Shown here in pieces: positions 52,276-61,094 of a stretch of 64,000 nucleotides of DNA. The stretch is from positions 7,586,501-7,650,500 of the forward strand of contig NZ_CP020700.1 in NCBI RefSeq assembly GCF_003932715.1, read 5' to 3'. Source of the DNA: Streptomyces tsukubensis (GTDB lineage: Bacteria > Actinomycetota > Actinomycetes > Streptomycetales > Streptomycetaceae). Position numbers and translations under genes: made by a program. The notes beneath the pieces are model-generated. The model did not search any database. It was not told the DNA's origin and saw nothing but the letters and a program-made list of their open reading frames with translations. The stretch's first letter is position 1, and the number at the start of each line of letters is the position of its first letter.

Positions 52276-52989
52276 ATGGATACCGGACGGAGCGGGCGGA
52301 TACGGAAGGTCTGCGTCGTCGGCGCATCGGGCAAACTGGGCCGGTACCTGGTGAGCCGGGCGCTCGACCGCGGCTGGGAAGTGGTCGGCGTCTGCCGCGA
52401 ACGCAGCGTCGGCAAGCTCGACGGGTTCGCGGACCGGATCACGGTCGTCCCCGGGGACACCAACGACCCGGAAGTGATCCGCCGGGCCGTCGCCGGCTGC
52501 GACGGAGTGCTGACCGTGCTCGTCCCCTGGGGCGTACGGCAGTACTCCTCCGGTACCGCGCGGGCCGTGCTCGACCACGCCGAACCCGGTGCGCGGCTGG
52601 TCTTCTCCTGCGGCTGGCACGTGCCCCGGGACGACAAGGACCGCTACACCCGGACGTTCACGGCCTCCGTCCGGATCGTCACCCTGCTGAGCCGCGCCCT
52701 GAGGGTCGTCGACGTCGACGACCAACTCGCCGCCGCGCGACTGATCTTCGCCAGCGACCGCCGCTGGACCCTGGTCCGCGCCAGTGATCTGGAGGAGGGC
52801 GAAAGCCAGGGGCTGCCCGTATGGACCCGCCACGTCGGCGATCCGCTCCTGAAGAGCAACCTGACCCGGCGCGTGGACTTCGCCCTGTTCATGGTCGAGG
52901 CCCTCACCGACGACACCCTCGTCCACGAGGCCCCCGCGATCGTCGGCCGCCTCGCCCCCAGCGTCCTCGCCCGGCGGGACGAGAGCTGA
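52276..52989 (+). CDS. NAD(P)-binding atypical SDR / NmrA-like protein
   Basis: A 237-aa Rossmann protein with VVGASGKLGRYLVSRAL at residues 14-30 and a substrate domain lacking a clear YxxxK pair, as in atypical SDRs (NAD(P)H-binding, NmrA/SDR_a5-like). It could reduce a small quinone or aldehyde or act as a redox sensor. It is controlled, by position, by the divergent TetR. Its stop is 10 bases from the convergent TrmB/LuxR gene. Confidence 0.8.
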   Translation: MDTGRSGRIRKVCVVGASGKLGRYLVSRALDRGWEVVGVCRERSVGKLDGFADRITVVPGDTNDPEVIRRAVAGCDGVLTVLVPWGVRQYSSGTARAVLDHAEPGARLVFSCGWHVPRDDKDRYTRTFTASVRIVTLLSRALRVVDVDDQLAAARLIFASDRRWTLVRASDLEEGESQGLPVWTRHVGDPLLKSNLTRRVDFALFMVEALTDDTLVHEAPAIVGRLAPSVLARRDES

Positions 52990-52999
52990 CGACCCGGGG

Positions 53000-53983
53000 T
53001 CACAGCCATCCGCTGCGCTGCGCCTGCAACGCCATCTGGAAGCGGTTCGCCGCGCCGAGCCGCGCCATCAGGACCTGCAGCCTGCGGTAGAGCGTACGGC
53101 GGCTGACGCCCAGTTCACGGGCGATGATCTCGTCGCTCGCACCACCCGCGAGAAGCCACAGCAGCCGCCGGTCGGCGGGCGGCAGGCCCCCGGGGCGGGT
53201 GGTGCGCCCCTGGAACGGCAGGGCGTTGCGCCAGGACTGCTCGAACAGCGCCACCAGCGCCGAGAACAGTCCGCACGGCTGGACCACCAGCATGGTGTTG
53301 TGCACATCGGCCTCTTCGATGGAGAGCGACACCAGCGCGTACGCATCGTCGATGATCACCAGCTTGACCGGTACCGACGGCAGCACCCTGGCCTGCTCGC
53401 CGGCTTCGACGCACGGTTCGATGACGTCCTTCAGCCGGCCCGGGTGCTCCAGCGACTCCCGCGAGTACACGACCCGCTGCGTCACCCCGCGGGCGAGCGT
53501 GGCCAGCGCGTCGCCGGTGGCCTCGGTCAGCGGGAAGTACGGCGGCGACTCGAACTGCCGGATCTGCTCACGGGCGCTCGCCCAGGCCCGGCGGATCCTG
53601 GGACCGATCGCCTCCCCGGTGACGACCTCGACGAGATCGTCGTTGTACGCGGCCAGCCGCTGCCGCCGGAACGATTCGAACGCGCCGCCCACCGCGATCC
53701 GCGACTCCTCGACCGCGGCCGCCCGGTGCCGGGCCAGCAGCTCCAGGCCCGCCGCGGGCGGAACCGGGGCGACCGTGTCGTCACCGTCCCGGGCGGCGCT
53801 GGCCAGACCGGCGTCGACGAGGGCGCCGTACGCCGCGGCCAGCTCGTCGCCGTCCAGGCCCGCCGCGTCCGCGATCGTCCGCAGCGGGGCCGGGGCCCGT
53901 TCCAGGAGCGCCAGATAGACCCCGGCCGCCGCGGGGCCGAGCCCTAGGAGCCGCAGCGCCTCACCGAGCTTCGCGTTCGTCAT
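53000..53983 (-). CDS. TrmB-like/LuxR-type transcriptional regulator (second copy)
   Basis: A 327-aa protein with the same architecture as the regulator at 25771-26793: TrmB-like N-terminal winged helix (LGLGPAAAGVYLALLERAPAPLRTIA), middle domain with KLVIIDDAYALVSL, and a C-terminal GerE HTH (LPPADRRLLWLLAGGASDEIIARELGVS). Both end in a short ...RF Q ... A ... R GW-type tail. It is divergent from an aminopeptidase gene, its likeliest target. ATG 53983 is preferred; one more ATG is 9 bases upstream. Confidence 0.82.
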   Translation of the reverse strand: MTNAKLGEALRLLGLGPAAAGVYLALLERAPAPLRTIADAAGLDGDELAAAYGALVDAGLASAARDGDDTVAPVPPAAGLELLARHRAAAVEESRIAVGGAFESFRRQRLAAYNDDLVEVVTGEAIGPRIRRAWASAREQIRQFESPPYFPLTEATGDALATLARGVTQRVVYSRESLEHPGRLKDVIEPCVEAGEQARVLPSVPVKLVIIDDAYALVSLSIEEADVHNTMLVVQPCGLFSALVALFEQSWRNALPFQGRTTRPGGLPPADRRLLWLLAGGASDEIIARELGVSRRTLYRRLQVLMARLGAANRFQMALQAQRSGWL

Positions 53984-54200
53984 GCACCGCATTATCGACC
54001 GTCCCGAGCCGGTTGTGGCCGATCCGTGCCACTGGCACGTTCCGGCACCGGCGGGGTCCCGTGCGGGATACCGTCCGGAGGCCGCCGGTGGGATCCGGCG
54101 GCGGCGAGGGCTCCCGGGCCGTACCGCGGGACACCCGGAACCCGGAAACCGCAGCTGGACAGCCCCGCCGACGACGAACTGCCCAGGGAAGGTGGACGAC

Positions 54201-55613
54201 GTGTCGAAGGGCCGGAAGAACGGTCTCTACTCGGGGATCTCCGAGGAGCTGTCCGCGCTGATGCGGACGGGATGGGCGGACACCGAGCAGCACGATCTGC
54301 TCCCCGACGAGCAGGCCCCGCACGCGGCCCGCCGCCGCGCCGCGCTCTCCGCTCGCTTCCCCGGCGAGCGTCTGGTGATCCCCTCCGGCGGGCTCAAGGT
54401 CCGCTCCAACGACGACACCTACCCCTTCCGGCCGTACACGGGCTATGTGCACATGACCGGCGACCGGGCCCGCGACGGCGCCCTCGTCCTCGAACCCCGG
54501 GCGGACGGCGGCCACGACGCCTACTGCTACCAGCTGCCGCGCGACAGCCGGACCGACAACGAGTTCTGGACCGGCCCCACCGCCGAACTGTGGATGGGCC
54601 GCCGCCGCTCCCTCGCCGAAGCGGAGCTGGTCCTCGGTCTGCCCTGCCGCGACGTCCGTACGGCCGCCGACGATCTCGCCGCCGCCTCCGGCGCCCCGAC
54701 CCGGATCGTCCGCGGGATCGCCCCCCTGCTGGAGGCCGCCGTCACCACCGACGAGGAGCGCGACGCCGAACTGGAGGAGGCGCTCAGCGACCTCCGGCTC
54801 GTCAAGGACGACTGGGAGATCGGCGAACTCCGCAAGGCCGTCGACTCCACCGTCCGCGGATTCACCGACGCCATCGGAGAACTGTCCCGGGCGGTCGCCA
54901 CCTCCGAGCGGTGGATCGAAGGCACCTTCTTCCGCCGCGCCCGGCTGGAGGGCAACTCCGTCGGCTACGGCTCCATCTGCGCCGCGGGCGAGCACGCCAC
55001 GATCATGCACTGGACGGACAACGACGGCCCGGTGCGCCCCGGCGACCTGCTGCTTCTCGACGCGGGCGTCGAGACCCGTACCCTCTACACCGCCGACGTC
55101 ACCCGCACCCTCCCGATCGGCGGCACCTTCACCCCCGTCCAGCGGAAGGTGTACGACGCGGTGTACGAGGCGCAGGAGGCGGGTATGGCGGCCGTCCGGC
55201 CCGGCGCCCCCTACCGCGCCTTCCACGAGGCGGCCCAGCGGCACCTCGCGGCCCGGCTGGTCGAGTGGGGCTTCATCGAGGGCCCGGCCCACCGGGCGTA
55301 CGACCTCGGACTGCAGCGCCGCTTCACCATGGCGGGCACCGGGCACATGCTCGGTCTGGACGTCCACGACTGCGCCCAGGCCAGGAACGAGGAGTACGTC
55401 GACGGCGTACTGGAGCCCGGCATGGTGCTCACTGTCGAGCCCGGCCTCTACTTCCAGCCGGACGACCTCACCGTGCCCGAGGAGTGGCGCGGTATCGGCG
55501 TCCGGATCGAAGACGACCTGCTCGTCACCGAGGACGGTCACGAGAATCTGTCGGACGGTCTGCCGCGGTCGGCGGACGAGGTCGAGGCGTGGATGGCCCG
55601 GCACGCGGGCTGA
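54201..55613 (+). CDS. pepP: Xaa-Pro aminopeptidase (M24 family)
   Basis: A 470-aa metallopeptidase. The N-terminal creatinase-like domain (about 1-170) is followed by the pita-bread domain with all five ligands: LLLDAGVE and YTADVTRT (two Asp), GHMLGLDVHD (His), LTVEPGLYF and VRIEDDLL (two Glu). It removes N-terminal residues preceding proline. GTG 54201 has GGAAGG eight bases upstream. GTG 54192 is possible. Upstream frames lack coding bias. It is convergent with a GMC oxidoreductase. Confidence 0.92.
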   Translation: MSKGRKNGLYSGISEELSALMRTGWADTEQHDLLPDEQAPHAARRRAALSARFPGERLVIPSGGLKVRSNDDTYPFRPYTGYVHMTGDRARDGALVLEPRADGGHDAYCYQLPRDSRTDNEFWTGPTAELWMGRRRSLAEAELVLGLPCRDVRTAADDLAAASGAPTRIVRGIAPLLEAAVTTDEERDAELEEALSDLRLVKDDWEIGELRKAVDSTVRGFTDAIGELSRAVATSERWIEGTFFRRARLEGNSVGYGSICAAGEHATIMHWTDNDGPVRPGDLLLLDAGVETRTLYTADVTRTLPIGGTFTPVQRKVYDAVYEAQEAGMAAVRPGAPYRAFHEAAQRHLAARLVEWGFIEGPAHRAYDLGLQRRFTMAGTGHMLGLDVHDCAQARNEEYVDGVLEPGMVLTVEPGLYFQPDDLTVPEEWRGIGVRIEDDLLVTEDGHENLSDGLPRSADEVEAWMARHAG

Positions 55614-55662
55614 CCCCCGGCGAAGTGTCCGCGGCGTCCGCGGCGCCCGGCGAGCCGGGTTC

Positions 55663-55699
55663 CGGTACGGCCCGCGCGGTATCCGCGCGGGCCGTACCG
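55663..55699. terminator. 16-bp perfect hairpin between pepP and GMC genes
   Basis: The arms 55663-55678 and 55684-55699 (CGGTACGGCCCGCGCG and its complement) are perfect, with loop GTATC. It is a bidirectional terminator between convergent genes. Confidence 0.8.
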
Positions 55700-55709
55700 T
55701 CCGCCGCCG

Positions 55710-57329
55710 TCAGTCCAGCCGGTCCGCCGTCAGCTCACCCACCATGATCGACACCAGGTTGGTGTTGGACCGGGGGCACGACGGCAGCACCGAGGCGTCG
55801 GCCACGTACAGCCCCTCCGTACCCAGGACCCGGCCGCCCGGGTCGACCACGGTCGCCGGATCGGCGGGATCGCCCATCCGGCAGCTGCTGGTCGGATGCT
55901 GGCCGTCGCCGGCGGTCCGCAGGAGATACCCGTCGAGGGCCCCGTCGTCGTCGACGGCGGCCAGCAGTTCCGCGTTGACCTCGTCGAACCGTCCGTCGCC
56001 CAGCTCGGCGACAGGCCGAGCCCGGGCCAGTTCCAGCAGGGTGCGGACCCCGTCGCGCAGCCGCTGGAGATCCCGTACGTCGGACAGCATCCGCTGGTCC
56101 AGGAACGGCAGGGCCGTCGGATCCGCCGACCGCAGCACCACCTGCCCCCGTGCGTACACCTGGTTGACCCAGACGAGGATCGCGCCCGCGCCCCGGCCGG
56201 TGTCGGCGCGGGCCAGCGCGAGGACGTTCTGGTTGCAGGCCACGAACATCATGTCGTTCGGCTGCCCGCCCGGCCCGCCGCTCGTGTACCGGACGCACAC
56301 ATTGGTGTAGCGGTCGTCGGCGCCCGCCGCCCACGGCTCCGCCAGCGGCAGCCCGATGATGCTCAGGGGATGGTCCTGGAGTCCTGCCCCGACGGGCAGG
56401 TCCACGACCGGAGCGATCCCGAGCGCCCGCAGACCGTCGGCCGGGCCGATGCCGGAGCGCTGGAGGATCGCGGGGGAGTGGACGGCGCCCGCGCTCAGCA
56501 CCACCCGGTCGGCCCGCGCCTCCCGCACCCGGCCCCCGGTGAGGTAGCGCACCCCGGTGGCCCGGCGCCCCGACAGCAGCACCCGGTCGACGGTGGCCTC
56601 GCACCGGATCGTGAGCAGGGGGTTCTCCCGCTGCGGTTCCAGATAGCCGTCGTTGGTGGTCACCCGGCGTCCGCCGCGGGAGTTGACCGGGTACGGGGAG
56701 ACGCCGGTCGCCCCGGGGGCGTTGACGTCCGGCGCCCAGCCGTAACCGGCGGCCAGGGCCGTCTCGTACAGGGCCCGGTCCACCGCGCCCCATGCGGCCG
56801 CGGGGGTACGCGTCACCGGGATCGGGCCGCCCCGGCCGTGCCCGGGCTCCCCGCCGTACTGGGCATCGTCCTCCAGCCGGGCGAAGTACGGCAGGACGTC
56901 GCGCGGGGACCAGCCGGTGCAGCCGGCCCGGGCCCAGTCGTCGAAGTCCTCCATCGGCGGCCGGATCGCGATCTGCCCGTTGACCGTGGAACTGCCGCCG
57001 ACGCCCCGGCCCTGGAGATAGGGGAGCGGGGGCTGGACCTCGGTCCGGCGGGCCGTCAGCCCCTGCTGGAGCAGCGACCGGCCGGCTGCCGGGTCTCCCA
57101 GGGCCCGCAGCGGATTCGGCAGCCGCCATACCTCGGACAGCTGCGACGAGCGGTGGTCGGGACCGGCCTCCAGCAGCAGGACCCGCTTTCCCTTCGCCGC
57201 CGACCGGGCGGCCAGCGCGGCACCGGCCGAGCCCGCGCCGACGACGATCAGATCCCAGTCCTGTTCCCAGTCCTGTTCCCGGCCCCGTTCCTGGCCCTGT
57301 TCATGGTCATGGCGAGGTTCGTGGATCAC
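55710..57329 (-). CDS. GMC-family FAD oxidoreductase (choline dehydrogenase-like)
   Basis: A 539-aa flavoprotein with VVGAGSAGAALAARSA (FAD, residues 30-45), GRGVGGSSTVNGQI (GMC signature 1), SAGAVHSPAILQRSGIG (signature 2) and GDGQHPTSSCRMG with the active-site His. The final NTNLVSIMVGE fits the family end. Substrates are alcohols such as choline or polyols. The first 25 residues are an unusual Glu/Gln/Asp-rich stretch with a tandem EQDW repeat. GTG 57329 follows AAGGAGAG. Confidence 0.9.
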   Translation of the reverse strand: MIHEPRHDHEQGQERGREQDWEQDWDLIVVGAGSAGAALAARSAAKGKRVLLLEAGPDHRSSQLSEVWRLPNPLRALGDPAAGRSLLQQGLTARRTEVQPPLPYLQGRGVGGSSTVNGQIAIRPPMEDFDDWARAGCTGWSPRDVLPYFARLEDDAQYGGEPGHGRGGPIPVTRTPAAAWGAVDRALYETALAAGYGWAPDVNAPGATGVSPYPVNSRGGRRVTTNDGYLEPQRENPLLTIRCEATVDRVLLSGRRATGVRYLTGGRVREARADRVVLSAGAVHSPAILQRSGIGPADGLRALGIAPVVDLPVGAGLQDHPLSIIGLPLAEPWAAGADDRYTNVCVRYTSGGPGGQPNDMMFVACNQNVLALARADTGRGAGAILVWVNQVYARGQVVLRSADPTALPFLDQRMLSDVRDLQRLRDGVRTLLELARARPVAELGDGRFDEVNAELLAAVDDDGALDGYLLRTAGDGQHPTSSCRMGDPADPATVVDPGGRVLGTEGLYVADASVLPSCPRSNTNLVSIMVGELTADRLD

Positions 57330-57870
57330 AGTTCTCTCCTTCTCCGCGCGCGACGGCGCGCCGCGCAGATGCGGCGTTCGGTACGAAGCGATGAAGACGG
57401 CCGGAGGCAGACGCCCGCACCGCGGGCCCTGAAGGGCGCGGCGGGCGGAAAGGGTCCGGCCGGGGCACGGTGGCGCGGCGGCACGCGGAAGAGAAGAGGG
57501 CGTGGGCGCACGGGGCGGACGGTCCGGCCGGAACACGGCCGAACCTGCCCGGGCACACCGGACGGTCACCACCGCTGCGAAGCCCTGGACCGGTCCCGGC
57601 GGGGGCGCACCCTCTGATCACGACGAGCCACCGGGGAACCGGTGGCTAGAGTCTGGAGGCCTCGGGACTGGACACGCCCCGCACGATAGGGGTGAACACG
57701 GAACACCGTCCACGGATTTTCCCTACCCGAACCGGCCCGGCTTGCCGATACCCGGCTGAAACAGAGCCGCGCGCCCCCGGAAACCCACTGCTGACCAGGT
57801 GGAAGCCCCGCTCCCCGAAGCTGGGGGAGTACCCGGCACCGGGTACCGACGAGATGGGGAGACACCGCAC
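57330..57870. other. 541-bp divergent gap with a GGAA-loop hairpin
   Basis: No gene with coding bias is seen. AGCCACCGG (57626-57634) pairs with CCGGTGGCT (57639-57647) around a GGAA tetraloop; it is of terminator or regulatory type. The AT-richer patch near 57700-57730 may hold the promoter of the EEP gene. Confidence 0.45.
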
Positions 57871-58851
57871 GTGCCGAGCGCTCCGACGGTCCTGGAACCC
57901 GCAGACGACCCGGAGACGGAGGCCCCGGGGCCCGCCGTCCGGCCACGGGGGCGCGTGCTCACCGCCGCCGCGCTGCTCTGGGCCGGGCTGATGGCACTGC
58001 ACGACCTGATCCCCAACGCGATCGGCAACCTCGGCAGCCTCTTCCAGACCCTGCTGCCCTGGACGGGTATCGCCGTGCCCGTCCTGCTCGGACTGGCCGC
58101 CGTACGCCGCTCCCGTACCGCCGCCGTCGCCGCCCTCGCGCCCGCCGCGGTCTGGGTGGTGCTCTTCGGCGGCGAACTCACCGACAAGGGCGCGGGCGGC
58201 GGCGATCTGACCGTGATCAGCCACAACGTCGACGAGGGAAACCGGGATCCCGCGGGCACCGCGCGCACCCTGGCCGCCGCGGACGCGGACGTACTGGCCC
58301 TGGAAGAGCTGCCCGCGGACTCCGTCGACGTGTACGAACGCGCCCTGGCCCGCGCCTATCCGCACCATGCGGTACGCGGCGGTGTCGGTCTCTGGAGCCG
58401 CTATCCGCTGAGGGATGTCGCGGAGGTGCCCATCCTGCCGTGGACCCGTGCGATACGGGCCACCGCCGACACCCCGCGGGGACCCGTCGCGCTCTACGTC
58501 GCGCACCTCGCGTCGGTACGGGTGCACCCCGCCGCCGGATTCACCACCGGGCGCCGCAACGCGTCCGCCCGGTCCCTTGCCGCGGTGCTCCGCGCGGAGC
58601 CCCTGCCCCGGGTCGTGCTGATGGGCGACTTCAACGGCACCCCCCGGGACACCGCACTCGCCCCGGTGTTCTCCACGCTCCGCTCGGTGCAGCGGGAGGC
58701 CGGTGACGGCTTCGGCTTCACCTGGCCCGCCGCGTTCCCCATGGTCCGCATCGACGATATCCGGGTGAAGGGGATCACCCCGCGCTCCTCCTGGACCCTG
58801 CCGGCCACCGGAAGCGACCATCTGCCCGTCGCGGCCTCCCTGCGCCTGTGA
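57871..58851 (+). CDS. Membrane-anchored EEP-family hydrolase (second copy)
   Basis: A 326-aa protein with three N-terminal membrane helices (about 25-110) and an endonuclease/exonuclease/phosphatase domain: VISHNVDEGN, LALEELPAD (metal Glu), VLMGDFNGTPRD (GDFN) and SDHLPVAA (SDH). This is the same layout as 34321-35553, but with a complete SDH motif. The likely role is phosphodiester cleavage outside the membrane. GTG 57871 follows GGGGAG; an ATG 72 bases upstream is the alternative. Confidence 0.82.
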   Translation: MPSAPTVLEPADDPETEAPGPAVRPRGRVLTAAALLWAGLMALHDLIPNAIGNLGSLFQTLLPWTGIAVPVLLGLAAVRRSRTAAVAALAPAAVWVVLFGGELTDKGAGGGDLTVISHNVDEGNRDPAGTARTLAAADADVLALEELPADSVDVYERALARAYPHHAVRGGVGLWSRYPLRDVAEVPILPWTRAIRATADTPRGPVALYVAHLASVRVHPAAGFTTGRRNASARSLAAVLRAEPLPRVVLMGDFNGTPRDTALAPVFSTLRSVQREAGDGFGFTWPAAFPMVRIDDIRVKGITPRSSWTLPATGSDHLPVAASLRL

Positions 58852-58902
58852 CCGCCGCGACACCGGAGCGGCCCCGGCCGGTGACTACGATACGAGGGTC
58901 GG

Positions 58903-59670
58903 ATGAGCGGTGAGGACCAGGTGAGTCGTGTGGCGGAACCCCGGGTGAGTGGTGTGCCGGAACCCCGGGTCCCGGACCCTCTGAGCGTGCTCCTTGTCGA
59001 GGACGACGACGCCATCCGGCGCTCCGTCCAGCTCGCCCTGGAGCGCTACGGCTACCGCGTGACGGTGGCCGCCGACGGACTCGGCGGACTGGAGGCCTTC
59101 CGGGCCGGCGGCCACGATCTGCTGATCCTCGACGTGATGCTGCCCGAACTCGACGGTATCGGCCTGTGCTGCCGGATCCGCGAACAGAGCCAGGTACCGG
59201 TGCTGATGATGTCGGCACGCGGGGACGCCCTCGACGTGGTCGCCGGTCTGGAAGCGGGCGCCGACGACTATGTGGTGAAACCCGTCGACACCGCGGTCAT
59301 GGTCGCCCGCATCCGGGCCCTGCTGCGCCGCGCCACCTTCCACGAGGCGGTTATCGCCGGTCCGCCGGAGCGCGACGGCGGCAAACCTCTCGTCTTCGGC
59401 GACCTCAGCGTCGACACCCTGGGCATGGAGGTGCACCGGGCCGGCGAACTCGTCCCTCTGACCCCCACCGAGCTCCGCCTGCTGCTGGAGTTCGCTGCCA
59501 CCCCCGGGGTGGTCCTGGACCGCCGCAAGCTGCTGCGCGACGTCTGGGACTACGGCTGGGAGGGCGATACCCGCGTCGTCGACCTCTGCGTCCTGCGGCT
59601 GCGCAAGAAGATCGGCAGCGGCCGCATCGAGACCGTCCGCGGCTTCGGCTACAAACTCGTCCGCGGCTGA
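58903..59670 (+). CDS. OmpR-family response regulator (CseB-like)
   Basis: A 255-aa regulator. Receiver domain residues are VEDDD, phospho-Asp in LILDVMLPELDG and KPVD switch lysine; the C-terminal winged helix ends RIETVRGFGYKLVRG. Sequence in the receiver resembles CseB of the sigE cell-envelope system, but no sigE or cseA lies upstream here. The first 25 residues derive from a 24-bp imperfect direct repeat (about 58921-58968), so GTG 58921 or 58945 are alternative starts. The kinase gene follows 5 bases after the stop. Confidence 0.88.
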   Translation: MSGEDQVSRVAEPRVSGVPEPRVPDPLSVLLVEDDDAIRRSVQLALERYGYRVTVAADGLGGLEAFRAGGHDLLILDVMLPELDGIGLCCRIREQSQVPVLMMSARGDALDVVAGLEAGADDYVVKPVDTAVMVARIRALLRRATFHEAVIAGPPERDGGKPLVFGDLSVDTLGMEVHRAGELVPLTPTELRLLLEFAATPGVVLDRRKLLRDVWDYGWEGDTRVVDLCVLRLRKKIGSGRIETVRGFGYKLVRG

Positions 59671-59675
59671 CCGCC

Positions 59676-60926
59676 GTGCGCCTGTTCCACCCCCGCGCCC
59701 TGCGCTGGAAGATCGCCGCGCTGACCGCCGCGGCCTGCTGTGCGGTCGCCGCCGTCATCGGCCTCCTGGTCCAGGACGCGAATCAGGACCGGCTGGTCGA
59801 CGTGGGGCGCCAGCGGGCCATGGCCGGACTGGAGAACATGGAGAAGGAGGTCCGGGAGAGGGAAGAGCGGCCGCCGAACGCCGATCTCCGCCCGGTGGAC
59901 CAGGTGCCCGAGCCGCTCGTGCGCGATCTGGCCGAACAGGCCAGGAACGGAGGCCGCTACGGCTTCTGGTACCAGGTCGACAAGCCCAATATGCACTGGA
60001 TGTGGGCGGCCGTCGTCGTCGACGACGGCCAGGTGTTGATCTTCCGGGCCGATATGCAGGTCGAAGAGCGCAGCCTCCAGCTCCAGAACCGCTCCCTCGC
60101 CACCTCCGTCCTCGCCGCCCTCGCCGTCGTCGTCCCGCTCGCCGCGCTGGCCACGGAGCCGATCGTGCGGCGCCTCGGCCACGGCGCCCGTACCGCCAGG
60201 GCGATCGCCGACGGTGACCTCGACGCCCGGATCGGCCGCCCCGGCCGGGCCCGCGACGAGATCACGGAAATGTCGGCGGCCGTCGACGAGATGGCCGCGG
60301 CCCTCCAGCGCCGGCTGGAGAACGAACGCCGCTTCACCGCCGATGTCGCGCACGAACTGCGCACCCCGCTGATGGGCCTGGTCACCACCGCCGGACTGCT
60401 CCCCGACGACGACGAAGTGGCCGTACTGCTCCGGGACCGGGTACGGGCGCTGAACGCGCTGGTCGAGGATCTGCTGGAGATCTCCCGGCTGGACGCGGGC
60501 GTCGAACGGGCCGCCCTCGACGCCGTACCGCTCGGAGAACTCGTCACCGATGTCGTACGGCGTCTGGAAGCAGGCCCCGGGGTCACCGTCACGGTGCCCG
60601 CCGGGGACGCGACCCGGGTGGAGACCGATCCACGCCGGGTGGAACGGATCGTGGTGAACCTCGTCGCCAACGCCCAGCGGCACGGCGCCGAACCCGTCGC
60701 GATCAGCGTCACCGGGGACCGGGTCACGGTCCGCGACCACGGCCCCGGTTTCCCCGCCGCGCTGCTCGAAGAGGGCCCGCAGCGGTTCCGTACCGGCGCG
60801 AGCGAACGGGGACGGGGGCACGGACTCGGACTCACCGTCGCCCAAGGGCAGGCCGGTGTCCTCGGCGCCCGGCTGACCTTCGCCAACGCTCCCGACGGCG
60901 GCGCCGTCGCCACCCTCCACCTGTAG
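59676..60926 (+). CDS. Sensor histidine kinase (CseC-like)
   Basis: A 416-aa kinase with two membrane helices (about residues 10-30 and 145-165) flanking a roughly 110-residue extracellular sensor region. HAMP follows (to about 225), then HisKA with His in FTADVAHELRTPL and a HATPase domain (NLVANAQRHG, DHGPGF, GHGLGLTVA). GTG 59676 is 5 bases after the regulator stop. It presumably monitors cell-wall stress, and the D,D-carboxypeptidase downstream fits that theme. Confidence 0.9.
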   Translation: MRLFHPRALRWKIAALTAAACCAVAAVIGLLVQDANQDRLVDVGRQRAMAGLENMEKEVREREERPPNADLRPVDQVPEPLVRDLAEQARNGGRYGFWYQVDKPNMHWMWAAVVVDDGQVLIFRADMQVEERSLQLQNRSLATSVLAALAVVVPLAALATEPIVRRLGHGARTARAIADGDLDARIGRPGRARDEITEMSAAVDEMAAALQRRLENERRFTADVAHELRTPLMGLVTTAGLLPDDDEVAVLLRDRVRALNALVEDLLEISRLDAGVERAALDAVPLGELVTDVVRRLEAGPGVTVTVPAGDATRVETDPRRVERIVVNLVANAQRHGAEPVAISVTGDRVTVRDHGPGFPAALLEEGPQRFRTGASERGRGHGLGLTVAQGQAGVLGARLTFANAPDGGAVATLHL

Positions 60927-61052
60927 GTCCTCCCTCCCGGACCGCCGGGCCGAACGGCCCCCGCTCGGGGTGAAACAGAACCGCAACGCAGCTTCGCGGC
61001 GGTGGAAACGGTGCCGCACCGGCCCCGAAGAACGCTTCCCGGAAGGTGTTTC

Positions 61053-61072
61053 CAGGTGCTTGACCGCACCTG
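61053..61072 (+). promoter_or_regulatory. Short hairpin in the leader of the carboxypeptidase gene
   Basis: CAGGTGC (61053-61059) pairs with GCACCTG (61066-61072), 22 bases before the start codon and next to GGAGGTG. It could mask or flank the ribosome site, or be an operator of the upstream two-component system. Confidence 0.35.
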
Positions 61073-61094
61073 AATCACCGGAGGTGTTCCCCCT

